64,000 nt of DNA from WTFV01 sp965203525 (lineage in GTDB: Bacteria; Acidobacteriota; Vicinamibacteria; Vicinamibacterales; UBA8438). Positions 1 to 7,996 of the stretch are shown here, piece by piece. The notes beneath the pieces were generated by a model, which had not been told where the DNA came from, searched no databases, and was given only the letters and a program-made list of their open reading frames with translations. The DNA is taken from contig OZ241898.1 of NCBI GenBank assembly GCA_965203525.1, positions 1,054,001 to 1,118,000 on the forward strand, in the 5' to 3' direction. How positions within the stretch are numbered: the first letter of the stretch is position 1; every line of letters begins with the position of its first letter. The position numbers and the translations under genes were made by a program.

Positions 1-1055
1 ACCACGGCCCGGCCGGCCAGCAGCGGGACGATCTCCATGTGTTCGACGGCGCCCAGCTCCTCGAGAAGCTGGAGTTGCTCCGGCTGGACGAGCAACGGCG
101 CCACGCGGCCGTCCATGCAGACCCGGACGCTTCCCTCGGGCGCCGCGCCGAGAAGCTGCGGCGAATGGGTCGCCAGGATGAACTGCGCCGGTTCCTCGCG
201 CGCCAGCCGGGCGAGGATCCGCACGAGCTGTTCCTGCAGGCGGGCGTGCAGGTGGGCGTCCGGCTCGTCCAGCAGCACCGTGCCGGCGCCGGGCGCGAGC
301 ACCGACGCGAAGATCTGCAACGCCTGGTGAAATCCCGAGCCCGCGGTCATGACGTCCCTTTCCCGCCTCAGCACCCGGTCGCGGTACGTGGCGTTCAGGA
401 ACCGGTCCACTTCGAGGTCGAAGCGCACGGAGACCGCGCTCTCCGGGAACAGCTCCTCGAGGACGTCCTGGAGCGTGTTCCAGCGCGGGCCGGCGTGCTC
501 TCGCAGATCCCACAAGAGGTTCCGCACCATCTCGCCGTGGCGCTGCAGCCGCATCCGGTCCCGGCGGGCCGGCGGCGTCAGGTACTCCTCGCGCGGCGAA
601 AAGCCCGAGAAGAGGGGAATGATCCGAATCTCCCGTCCATCGACGGCCTCGCGCCAGCGCCCCGTGACGCTCGGGACGATGCTGAAGCGGTTGTAGCTCA
701 TCTGGAGCTGGAAGCCGATCGTCGCCGCGTTGTCGAACTCCGCGCGCAACGACAGCGGATTCGGCCGGCCTTTCGTGCGAACACGTCCGTGCGGCCAGAG
801 ATCCGCGGGATCCGCCACCGGCAGAACGCCGAATTCGTCGGGACTCACGGTCCGGCGGACGAGCGCGAGCCGCCCCGGTTCCGGGCCGTTCGTCCCGCGA
901 GTCGTTTCGACGCAGTACTGAAACAGGGTGAGCGCCTGGAGGATCGTCGACTTGCCGCTGTTGTTGGCGCCGACGAGCACGGTCACGTCGTCCAGCTCGA
1001 TGCCCGTCGCCTGCTCGAAGCGCTTGAAGCCCTCGATGGTGAAGCGGCGGATCAT
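1..1055 (-). CDS. AAA/OLD-like ATP-binding protein, 3' end cut by window
   Basis: About 351 residues are readable from an ATG at 1055 down to the window edge with no stop, so the C-terminus is missing. The N-terminus has the RecF/OLD-type beginning (IRRFTIEGFKRF) and a Walker A of GANNSGKST near residues 29-37. A signature-like stretch with GSGFHQAL precedes a Walker B of TVLLDEPDAHLHA. This order (Walker A, long insert, signature, DEPDAHLH, then ATHSPQLL) is typical of stand-alone AAA_15/AAA_21 ATPases, some of which carry a C-terminal Toprim nuclease. Such a domain would lie outside the window, so defence, repair or plain ATPase roles cannot be separated. No partner gene is visible on the right; 283 bp without a clear gene follow. 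Confidence 0.8.
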   Translation of the reverse strand, partial: MIRRFTIEGFKRFEQATGIELDDVTVLVGANNSGKSTILQALTLFQYCVETTRGTNGPEPGRLALVRRTVSPDEFGVLPVADPADLWPHGRVRTKGRPNPLSLRAEFDNAATIGFQLQMSYNRFSIVPSVTGRWREAVDGREIRIIPLFSGFSPREEYLTPPARRDRMRLQRHGEMVRNLLWDLREHAGPRWNTLQDVLEELFPESAVSVRFDLEVDRFLNATYRDRVLRRERDVMTAGSGFHQALQIFASVLAPGAGTVLLDEPDAHLHARLQEQLVRILARLAREEPAQFILATHSPQLLGAAPEGSVRVCMDGRVAPLLVQPEQLQLLEELGAVEHMEIVPLLAGRAV

Positions 1056-1185
1056 GCGGTTTCCTCATCCGGTCGCCGGCGCGATCCCGGTCAGCCTTTG
1101 AATACGTCCTCGATCAACCGGCGGACGGAGGAAGAATCGATGCCGCCGCGCGGGTCGCGGCGACGAGGAAGCGCCGCTTCGAGGC

Positions 1186-1302
1186 CCGGAAAAAGATCGA
1201 CGGCAGCGACCCGTGGCCGACTGCCGTCTGCATCGACGTGGCGGTAGTGTTGTTTCACCCCCGGAAAAGATCGACGGCAGCGACCCGTGGCCGACTGCCG
1301 TC
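1186..1302. repeat. Direct repeat, offset 74 bp, with hairpin in each copy
   Basis: About 42 bp at 1186-1228 recur at 1261-1302 (four A instead of five near the left end), separated by 32 unrelated bases. Each copy contains an 8-bp inverted repeat GACGGCAG...CTGCCGTC with a 14-nt loop. The pair lies in the 283-bp gap between the AAA gene and the redoxin gene, just past the redoxin stop, so it might also act as a transcription end. I see no convincing gene in 1056-1338. Confidence 0.85.
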
Positions 1303-1338
1303 GAGAACTCCGAACCGGCCGGGGCGGGCGGCTTCGGG

Positions 1339-2481
1339 CTACCGTTGTTGCGCCCGCTGCCGGTCGAGCGGCTGCACGGCGAGGGTCCAGGTGAGCGGCA
1401 CCGACGCCGGGTTGAAGCAGACCGCGTCGTCGCACGCCTGGTAGTCGAGGCGGCCGGTCAGGGTCAGCGCGTCGAGCTCGGCGAGCTGCGCCGCCGCCTC
1501 CGGGCTGCCCTCGACCACGAGCTCCTGGACGAGCCGGAACGGCCGCTGGTACACCGGCACCCGCTCGTCGAGCGGCTCGAAGTGGTAGATCTCCGACGCC
1601 GGGTACTCCGCCGGCAGCGCGCGCAGGAAGTCCGGCGTGTCCAGATGCAGGCCGATGACGCGATAGCCGAGGTCGTCGGCGCCCGGCGCGTAGACGTGCA
1701 TGCCCGGCTTCGGCGTGACGTCGAGCGCGAGGTGGAAGCGGCTGCCGACGGTGACGTCCGGGTTGCTCTGCGACGCGGCGATCGCCAGGTGCGCCGTCTC
1801 GCCCGAGGAGCCGGCGATGCCCGAGAGCGGCGTGCCGAGCTTCAGCATGACGTTCGCGGCGGTGTTGCGCTCGCGGTAGAACTCCTCGAAGAACCGCGAC
1901 GTCACCCGTCCCTCGCGGTCGACGACGAAGGTGCCCGGAAACGGCGTGCCGACGATCATCGGGTTGGCGCCGAAGACCGAGACGTACCGCGCCACGTCGG
2001 CCTGGACGGCGGGGTCGTCCCGGTCGGGGCCGACGCCTTCCTCCGCCACGTGGTTGTAGATGCCGAAGGCCCGGATCACGGACGAGTCGCCGTCGGAGAG
2101 GAGCGGCACGTCGGCGACGCCCTTGCGTTCCGCGAAGGCGGCCAGCACTTCCTGCGAGTCGTAGCTGACGGCGGCGACGCCGAGACCCTGCGCCCGCAGC
2201 TCCTCGTGACGTTCTTGCAGCTCCACGAGCTGCGCCTTGCAGTACGGTCACCAGTCGGCGGACCGGTGGAAGACCAGCATCGCGCCCCGCTCGCCCATGA
2301 CGGAGTCGAGGGTCCGGGTGCGGCCGTGCTGATCGGGGAGGGCGAAGTCGGGGACCTTCTCGCCCACCTGCGGGCCGAGCGACGAGACGTCGATCGGCTC
2401 CCGCTCCTGCGCGGACGCCGGCGCGTACGCCAGGAGCACGACGGCGGTGGCGATCGTCATCGCCTGCAGCGTGTGTGTCAT
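1339..2481 (-). CDS. Selenocysteine-containing periplasmic redoxin with C-terminal DsbD-alpha-like domain
   Basis: The frame runs from ATG 2481 to the stop at 1339 (380 residues) if the TGA at 2248-2250 is read as selenocysteine (residue 78). Residues 1-25 look like a signal peptide. Residues about 35-200 form an AhpC/TSA redoxin domain (GEKVPDFALPDQHG) in which the active site reads SADW-U-PYC-K, so the usual CxxC is UxxC with Cys81. A 7-bp hairpin follows the TGA at the distance expected of a bacterial SECIS. Residues about 250-370 resemble the N-terminal alpha domain of DsbD, including a CDDAVCF pair. The protein is probably a periplasmic thiol peroxidase or reductase whose fused DsbD-alpha-like domain relays electrons. 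The alternative, a nonsense mutation, is less likely because both halves stay intact and in frame. Confidence 0.82.
2217..2250 (-). promoter_or_regulatory. Sec UGA codon and putative SECIS hairpin
   Basis: On the minus strand TGA (2248-2250) is followed after 14 nt by GCAGCTC, a GTG loop and GAGCTGC (2217-2233). This is a perfect 7-bp stem whose loop contains GU, 22-24 nt after the UGA. Bacterial SECIS elements sit directly downstream of the UGA with a small G/U-containing apical loop about 16-37 nt away, so geometry and content fit. selA, selB and selC are not in the window. Confidence 0.65.
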
Positions 2482-2556
2482 GCGCGCATGGTAACACCGG
2501 CGGCGCCCTGCCGGACACCGGACCTGCGATACACTTGCACGACCCTGGGGGTGAGC

Positions 2557-3342
2557 ATGTCCGGAATCCGGTTGCGTGGCCTGTTTTTCGCCGTCGCCGC
2601 CGCCGTCGCCGCGCAGGCGCCGGCCCCCGCCCCGGCGCAGACCGATCCGCTCGCGATCATCGATCGCGTCGACCGCCTGCTGCGGGGCGAATCGAGCCGC
2701 GGCGTGATGACGATGGAGGTGGTGACCGAAAACTGGGACCGCAGCATGACGATGGAGGTCTGGTCGCTCGGCACCGACTACAGCCTGGTGCGCGTGCGGT
2801 CTCCGCGGCGCGAGGCGGGCACCGCGACGCTGAAGGCGGACGACGACATCTGGAACTACCTGCCCAAGGTCGACCGGTCGATCAAGATCCCGGCGTCGAT
2901 GATGGGCGGGTCGTGGATGGGGTCGCATTTCACCAACGACGACCTGGTGAAGGACAGCCGCCTCGTCGAGGACTACGACGTCGAGATCGCCTTCGAGGGC
3001 GACGGCCCGGACGGGGTCGCGGTCTGGGAGTTCGTCCTGACCCCGAAGCCGGAGGCCCCGGTGGTCTGGGGGCGCATCGAGTACCGGGTGCGGCAGCGCG
3101 ACCACATGCCGCTCTCGACGAGGTTCTACGACGAGGACGGCGAGCTCGCCCGCACGATGGAGCACAGCGCGTTCACGGAAATGGACGGGCGCCTCGTGCC
3201 GGCGGTGATGGACATGTATCCGGCCGACAAGCCGGGCGAGCGGACCACGATGCGCTACGAGGAGATCGAGTTCGACGTCGACCTCGAGAGGTCGTTCTTC
3301 TCCCTCCGCAACCTGCAGAGCGGGAGGGGCCGCCGCCGGTGA
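2557..3342 (+). CDS. LolA-fold outer-membrane lipoprotein-sorting-like protein
   Basis: The product has 261 residues with a signal peptide (about residues 1-26, ending PAPAQ). The rest resembles the outer membrane lipoprotein-sorting family related to LolA: short repeated strands, the stretch DDIWNYLPKVDRSIKIP, then SHFTNDDLVKDS, all characteristic of that family. It is a predicted periplasmic carrier of lipid or lipoprotein. The ATG at 2557 follows a GGGGGTGAG stretch. A possible -10 (TACACT, 2530-2535) lies upstream with only a weak -35, in a 75-bp gap divergent from the redoxin. The stop overlaps the GTG start of the next gene, so it is the first gene of a carrier/permease/ATPase/barrel operon. 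Confidence 0.8.
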   Translation: MSGIRLRGLFFAVAAAVAAQAPAPAPAQTDPLAIIDRVDRLLRGESSRGVMTMEVVTENWDRSMTMEVWSLGTDYSLVRVRSPRREAGTATLKADDDIWNYLPKVDRSIKIPASMMGGSWMGSHFTNDDLVKDSRLVEDYDVEIAFEGDGPDGVAVWEFVLTPKPEAPVVWGRIEYRVRQRDHMPLSTRFYDEDGELARTMEHSAFTEMDGRLVPAVMDMYPADKPGERTTMRYEEIEFDVDLERSFFSLRNLQSGRGRRR

Positions 3343-4598
3343 GCGAGTCGCCCTGGCCCCGCATCGGCTGGCGCAATCTCGGCCGGCACCGCAAGCGGAC
3401 CGTGCTGACCGCGCTCGGGCTGGCCGTCGGCTACTTCGCCTGCGTGTTCATCGTCGGCTGGACGGCCGGAATCCAGGCCCAGATGGTCGAGAACGCGACT
3501 TCCCTCGTCGGCGGGCAGATCGAGATCAACGACGCGGAGTACCGGCCGGAGCGGAGCCTGTACGACACCATCGGGGGCCGCGGGGGCGCCGACGTGGCCG
3601 CGCTGCTGCGCGCCGTCGACGCCGACGAGGCGGTGGTGGCGGCGGCCCCGCGGGTCCACGCGGGCGGGTTGATCAGCTCCGGCGAGGCGACCACGGCGGG
3701 GTCGTTGCTGGGCATCGATCCCGAGCGCGAGCTGGCGCTGACGCGCTGGCTGGACGAGCTGGCGGCGGGCGCGCTGCCGGTCCCCGGCCGCAACGAGCTG
3801 CTCGTCGGCGAGGAGATGGGCCGGCAGCTCGGGGCCGGCGTCGGCGACGAGCTGGTCCTGGTCGGCTCCGGCGCGGACGGGTCGATGGCCAACGACCTGT
3901 TCACCGTCGCGGGGATCTTCCGCACGGGACTGCTGGAGTTCGACGCGGCGACCGCGGTGCTGCCGCTCGCCGACCTGCAGGCGTTCGTCGTCCTCGACCC
4001 GGGCCGGATCCACGAGATCGCGGTGGCGACCGCCGATCCGTGGGTGGCCGAGGAGACCGCGGCGCGGCTGGCCGGCGTGCTCGACGCCGGCGCCCGGCCC
4101 CTGGCGGTCGTGCCCTGGACGGAGCTCAACCCGGCCATGGTCGAGTACGTCGCCCTGTCCCGGAGCATGTACTGGTTCATTCTCGTCATCGTCTTCTCGA
4201 TCGCCCTGTTCGGGGTGGCGAACACGATGCTGATGGCGACCTTCGAGCGCCGGCGCGAGTTCGCGGTGATGCTGGCGCTCGGGGCGACGCCCTGGGCCGT
4301 CGTCAGGACGGTGCTGTTCGAGGCGCTGGCCATCGGCGCCGTCAGCCTCGCGCTGGCCTCGGTGGTCACGTTCCCGCTGATGGTGTGGTGGCGCAACGCG
4401 CCGCCGAGCCTCTCCCTGTTCTTCGGCGACGTGACGATCATGGGCGCCCTGCTGACGCCGGACCTGCGCGTCGAGTACGACGTGCCGGTGTGGATCTGGA
4501 CGGCGGTGGCGCTGGTCGCGACGGCGCTGCTCGCGGCCCTGTTCCCCGCGGCCCGGGCGGCGCGCATCCCGCCGGCCGACACGCTCTCGGGGCTCTGA
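3339..4598 (+). CDS. ABC transporter permease, FtsX/LolC-E type (first of pair)
   Basis: The product has 419 residues and starts at GTG 3339, overlapping the previous stop by 4 nt. Topology is the FtsX/MacB type: one membrane helix near residues 20-45 (RRTVLTALGLAVGYFACVF region), a periplasmic domain of about 230 residues, and three C-terminal helices from about residue 265 to the end. The motif after helix 2 (ERRREFAVMLALGA) is the typical coupling region. With the next permease and the ATPase it should form a LolCDE-like heterodimeric extractor acting at the inner membrane. The substrate is not evident. Confidence 0.85.
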   Translation: MSESPWPRIGWRNLGRHRKRTVLTALGLAVGYFACVFIVGWTAGIQAQMVENATSLVGGQIEINDAEYRPERSLYDTIGGRGGADVAALLRAVDADEAVVAAAPRVHAGGLISSGEATTAGSLLGIDPERELALTRWLDELAAGALPVPGRNELLVGEEMGRQLGAGVGDELVLVGSGADGSMANDLFTVAGIFRTGLLEFDAATAVLPLADLQAFVVLDPGRIHEIAVATADPWVAEETAARLAGVLDAGARPLAVVPWTELNPAMVEYVALSRSMYWFILVIVFSIALFGVANTMLMATFERRREFAVMLALGATPWAVVRTVLFEALAIGAVSLALASVVTFPLMVWWRNAPPSLSLFFGDVTIMGALLTPDLRVEYDVPVWIWTAVALVATALLAALFPAARAARIPPADTLSGL

Positions 4599-5902
4599 TG
4601 ACGCCAGCCGCCGCTCCCCGATTCCAGCCGTTGCGCCTGCGCGTGCTGCTCGTCCTCGCGTTGCGGAACCTGCGGCGCAACCTGCGGCGGACGGTGCTGA
4701 CCGCCTCGGCGATGATCGTCGGCGGCGGCCTGCTGAGCTTCTCGTTCTCCATCGGGGACGGCACCCACGAAGCGTGGATCGACTCGGGCGTCCGGATGGG
4801 GGCCGGCCACGTCACGGTCGAGCGCCCCGGGTTCCGCCTGAGCCGGCGCATCGAGGACCGCCTGCCGGCCGGCGTGCGCCGCGCCGCCGAGGAGGCGCTC
4901 GAGGCGCCGGAGGTCGCGCCGCACGTCGTGGCCCGGTCGTCCAAGCTCACCGTCAACGGTCTCGCGAGCTCGGCGGCGGGCGCGCGGCCCGCGCAGATCC
5001 TCGCCGTCGACCCGGCCTCCGAGGCGAAGTTCGGCACGGTCGACGAGCAGGTGGTCGAGGGCCGCTACCTGGAGCCGGACGATCGGCTGGCCGCCTGCAT
5101 CGGGGAAGGACTCGCCGGCAGCCTGGACCTGCGGCTCGGCTCGCGCCTCGTGGTGCAGGCGCAGGACGCCGAGCGGGAGATCGCCGCCCAGTTGCTGCGC
5201 GTGGTCGGCATCTTCCGGACCGGCGTGCCCGAGGCGGACCAGGCGCTGATGCACGTCCCGCTCGCCACCGCCGGCGAGTGGCTCGGATCGGCCGCCGACG
5301 TCACCAACGTCGGGGTCGTCGTCGGCGACAGCGCGGTCGTCGGGCGGGTCGCCGAACACCTGGAGCAGGCGCTGGCCGAGCCGGTCGCGCGCGGCGAGGT
5401 GCGGGTGATGGACTGGCGCGAGTCGAACCCGGCGCTCGCGTCGGCGATTGCGATCGACGACTTCGGCAACTATCTGGTCTACTCCATCCTGTTCACCATC
5501 ATCGCGTTCGGCGTGGTGAACACGGTGCTCATGTCGGTGCTCCACCGCCGCCGGGAGTTCGGCGTGCTGCAGGCGCTCGGGCTGACGCCCGGACAGACCG
5601 GGGCCATCGTGCTGGTCGAAGGATTGACCCTCACCGCCGCCAGCGGGCTGGCGGGCGTGGGGGCCGGCCTGTTCCTGACGTGGTACTTCTTCGGGGACGG
5701 CCTCGACTTCACGGCCCTGATGGGCGAGGACATGACGTTCTCCGGGGTCGTCATCGACCCGCTGATCGTGCCCCTGTTCCGGGTGGCCCGCATGGCCCAG
5801 ATCTTCGTGTTCATGCTGGTCCTGGGGGCTGCCGCGTCGGTCTATCCGGCCCTCCGCGCGGCCCGCATCGACGTGACCGAGGCGATGAAGTTCGACCGCT
5901 GA
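4598..5902 (+). CDS. ABC transporter permease, FtsX/LolC-E type (second of pair)
   Basis: The product has 434 residues. Its ATG shares one base with the upstream stop (TGATG), implying translational coupling. The architecture matches its neighbour: N-terminal helix after LRRNLRRTVLTA, a large extracytoplasmic domain, and a C-terminal block of three helices with HRRREFGVLQALG between helices. The two permeases are clearly paralogous but diverged, as in heterodimeric LolC/LolE. It ends with RAARIDVTEAMKFDR, the usual tail of this family. A 43-bp gap separates it from the ATPase gene. Confidence 0.85.
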   Translation: MTPAAAPRFQPLRLRVLLVLALRNLRRNLRRTVLTASAMIVGGGLLSFSFSIGDGTHEAWIDSGVRMGAGHVTVERPGFRLSRRIEDRLPAGVRRAAEEALEAPEVAPHVVARSSKLTVNGLASSAAGARPAQILAVDPASEAKFGTVDEQVVEGRYLEPDDRLAACIGEGLAGSLDLRLGSRLVVQAQDAEREIAAQLLRVVGIFRTGVPEADQALMHVPLATAGEWLGSAADVTNVGVVVGDSAVVGRVAEHLEQALAEPVARGEVRVMDWRESNPALASAIAIDDFGNYLVYSILFTIIAFGVVNTVLMSVLHRRREFGVLQALGLTPGQTGAIVLVEGLTLTAASGLAGVGAGLFLTWYFFGDGLDFTALMGEDMTFSGVVIDPLIVPLFRVARMAQIFVFMLVLGAAASVYPALRAARIDVTEAMKFDR

Positions 5903-5945
5903 GCTGTCCGGAACGCCGCGTCCGGCCCGCTCGCAACGAGGCCCC

Positions 5946-6647
5946 ATGACCGATTCCGACAACGCCGCCGTCCGGACCGCGGGGGTTTGGAAGATCTTCC
6001 ACCAGGAGGCCGAGGAGGTCGCGGCGGTCCGCGACGTCAGCCTGACGGTGAACCGCGGCGAGTTCACCGCGCTCGCGGGGCCGTCCGGATCGGGCAAGAC
6101 CACCCTGCTCAACCTGATCGGAGGCCTGACGCGGCCGACGCGGGGGCAGGTCTGGGTGGCCGGGCGCGGAGTCGGCGAGATGTCGAACCGCGAGCTGGCC
6201 CGGCTCCGCCTCGAGCAGGTCGGCTTCGTCTTCCAGGCCTACAACCTGCTGCCGGTCCTGACCGCGCTGGAGAACGCCGAGTTCCCGATGCTGCTCCAGG
6301 GGGTGGACGCCGCAGAGCGGCGGGCGCGCGTGCGGGAGCTGTTCGCGCGGACCGGCATGGAGGGGCTCGAGGACCGGCGGCCCGGGAAACTCTCGGGCGG
6401 GCAGCAGCAGCGGGTGGCGGTGGTGCGGGCGGTGGCGAGCCGGCCGGCCCTGGTCCTGGCCGACGAGCCGACGGCCAACCTCGACTCGCATTCCAGCGAG
6501 GCGCTGCTCGACGTCATGGCCGAACTGAACCGCGAGCTCGGGGTGACCTTCGTCTTCGCGACCCACGACGCGCGCGTCATGGAGCGGTCGCGCCGCATCG
6601 TGCGCATGGTGGACGGGAACGTCGACGCCGACGAGACCCGCGCGTGA
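5946..6647 (+). CDS. ABC transporter ATP-binding protein, LolD/MacB type
   Basis: The product has 233 residues, normal for the LolD class. Visible motifs are Walker A GPSGSGKTT (about residues 45-53), Q-loop FVFQAYNL, signature LSGGQQQRVAVVRA, Walker B LVLADEPTANLD and switch His in FATHD. It has every catalytic residue and no fused domain. Its position between the FtsX-type permease pair and the barrel gene makes it the energizing subunit of this operon. The convergent operon at 7997-12567 has two permeases and no ATPase, so it could serve both; that is inference. Confidence 0.92.
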   Translation: MTDSDNAAVRTAGVWKIFHQEAEEVAAVRDVSLTVNRGEFTALAGPSGSGKTTLLNLIGGLTRPTRGQVWVAGRGVGEMSNRELARLRLEQVGFVFQAYNLLPVLTALENAEFPMLLQGVDAAERRARVRELFARTGMEGLEDRRPGKLSGGQQQRVAVVRAVASRPALVLADEPTANLDSHSSEALLDVMAELNRELGVTFVFATHDARVMERSRRIVRMVDGNVDADETRA

Positions 6648-7849
6648 CCGTCCGGTCGGCCGCCGCCGGTCTGCTCGCCGCCGGTCTGCTCGCCGCCGGG
6701 GCGCCGCCGGCCGGGGCGCAGCCGGGCCGGCTCACCGGCTACGTGCTGACTGTCCCGCTCGTCAGCGGCTCGACGGCCCTGTCCGACGGCAACGCGAGCA
6801 ACTTCAACCGCTTCCGGCTGTCCACCGAACAGGTGCTCGGTCCGCTGGCGTTCGAGGCGGCGTACGAGCACGCCGTGACGTTCCAGCGGAACGCGACGCC
6901 GCCCGGCCTCGGTCTCGGCGGTCTGACCGCCATCCAGAGCGGCGGCGAATGGCTCGATCTGCAGGGGACGATCACCCGCCACGACCAGGAGCGCGTGCTG
7001 TGGCGGCACCGCTTCGACCGCCTCGCCGTGTCGTGGGCGCCGGCCGAGGCGCTGGAGCTGAGCGTCGGGCGGCAGGCGATCTCGTGGGGCACGACCCAGA
7101 TCCTCACGCCGGCCGATCCGTTTCCCGCCTTCAGCCCGACCGACCCCTTCCAGGTCTTCCGGGCCGGGGTCGACGCGGCGCGCCTGCGGATCTATCCCGG
7201 CCCGCTGAGCGAGATCGACGTCGTGTTCCGGCCCAGCCGCACCGCGGCGGGCGAGGAGTTCACCGCGCTCGCGCGGGGTCTCGCGACCTGGCGGAACTGG
7301 GGCCTCTCGGCGTGGGGCGGCGCGCTCTACGGCGATCCGGCCGGCGCGGTGGGCGCCACCGGCGGCATCGGGCCGTGGGCGGTGCACTTCGAGGCGGTCG
7401 TCCGCGACTACCGCGGGACGGTCGCGGGACGCGGCGCGGTCGGGACGTTCCGGCTGTTCCAGGTCGCCGGGCGGGATCTGACGGTCGCGGCGGAGTACCA
7501 GCGGGACGGGCGCGGGGCGGGCGGACCGGACGAGGTGCTCGCCGTGCTCCGATCCCGCGAGTTCCGCCGCGGCGAGTACCAGGTGTTCGGCCGCAACGAG
7601 GTGGCCCTGACCACGGCCTACCAGCTCCACCCGTTGTGGAGCGTCACCGGCGCGGCGATCTGGAACCTCGACGACCGGAGCGCGCTCGTCTTCCCCGGTT
7701 TCTCCTGGTCCCTGAGCAACGAGGCGTCGCTGGCGGGCGGCGTCTTCGCCGGCGTCGGCGCCGGCGATCCGGTGCCGGGCCGGCTGCTGCCGTCGATCTA
7801 CGGCCTGGCGGGCGTCACCGGCTACCTCTCGCTCACCTGGTTCTTCTGA
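6644..7849 (+). CDS. Outer-membrane beta-barrel protein of the export operon
   Basis: The product has 401 residues and starts at GTG 6644, overlapping the ATPase stop by 4 nt. It has a signal peptide (AAGLLAAG repeats, ending PAGAQP), then many alternating amphipathic strands. The segment VGRQAISWGTTQ followed by PADPF resembles porin-like families of the DUF1302 kind. It ends in TGYLSLTWFF, a terminal aromatic as in BAM-recognised barrels. As the last gene of the operon it would supply an outer-membrane exit or acceptor for cargo moved by the permeases and the LolA-like carrier. The exact family is uncertain. Confidence 0.7.
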   Translation: MTVRSAAAGLLAAGLLAAGAPPAGAQPGRLTGYVLTVPLVSGSTALSDGNASNFNRFRLSTEQVLGPLAFEAAYEHAVTFQRNATPPGLGLGGLTAIQSGGEWLDLQGTITRHDQERVLWRHRFDRLAVSWAPAEALELSVGRQAISWGTTQILTPADPFPAFSPTDPFQVFRAGVDAARLRIYPGPLSEIDVVFRPSRTAAGEEFTALARGLATWRNWGLSAWGGALYGDPAGAVGATGGIGPWAVHFEAVVRDYRGTVAGRGAVGTFRLFQVAGRDLTVAAEYQRDGRGAGGPDEVLAVLRSREFRRGEYQVFGRNEVALTTAYQLHPLWSVTGAAIWNLDDRSALVFPGFSWSLSNEASLAGGVFAGVGAGDPVPGRLLPSIYGLAGVTGYLSLTWFF

Positions 7850-7956
7850 GCGGCCGGACGGCGGGAGCACACTCCACGGCCTGGCGGGCGTCACCGGCTG
7901 CCTCTCGCTGACCTGGTTCTTCCGCGGCGGCCGGAACCCCGGCGGGAGCACGCTAC
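7801..7956. repeat. Imperfect tandem duplication of the barrel gene 3' end, 76-bp offset
   Basis: The last about 46 coding bases, the stop region and about 25 downstream bases (7801-7876) are repeated with mismatches and a few inserted bases at 7877-7956. In the second copy the stop has become CGC, so it is a non-coding relic. It fills most of the 147-bp gap between the two convergent operons. Confidence 0.85.
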
Positions 7957-7996
7957 GCGCCGCGGCCAGCGAGCCATGCGGCGGCCGCCCGCCCGT

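Noticed and set aside
1091..1338. Open frame on the minus strand reading past the redoxin end
   Set aside because: It is only the continuation of a shadow frame, includes the duplicated hairpin and shows no recognisable domain.
2248..2250. TGA in the redoxin gene as a simple nonsense mutation or frameshift
   Set aside because: Frame and conservation continue on both sides, the codon falls exactly on the active-site Cys, and a SECIS-like hairpin follows.
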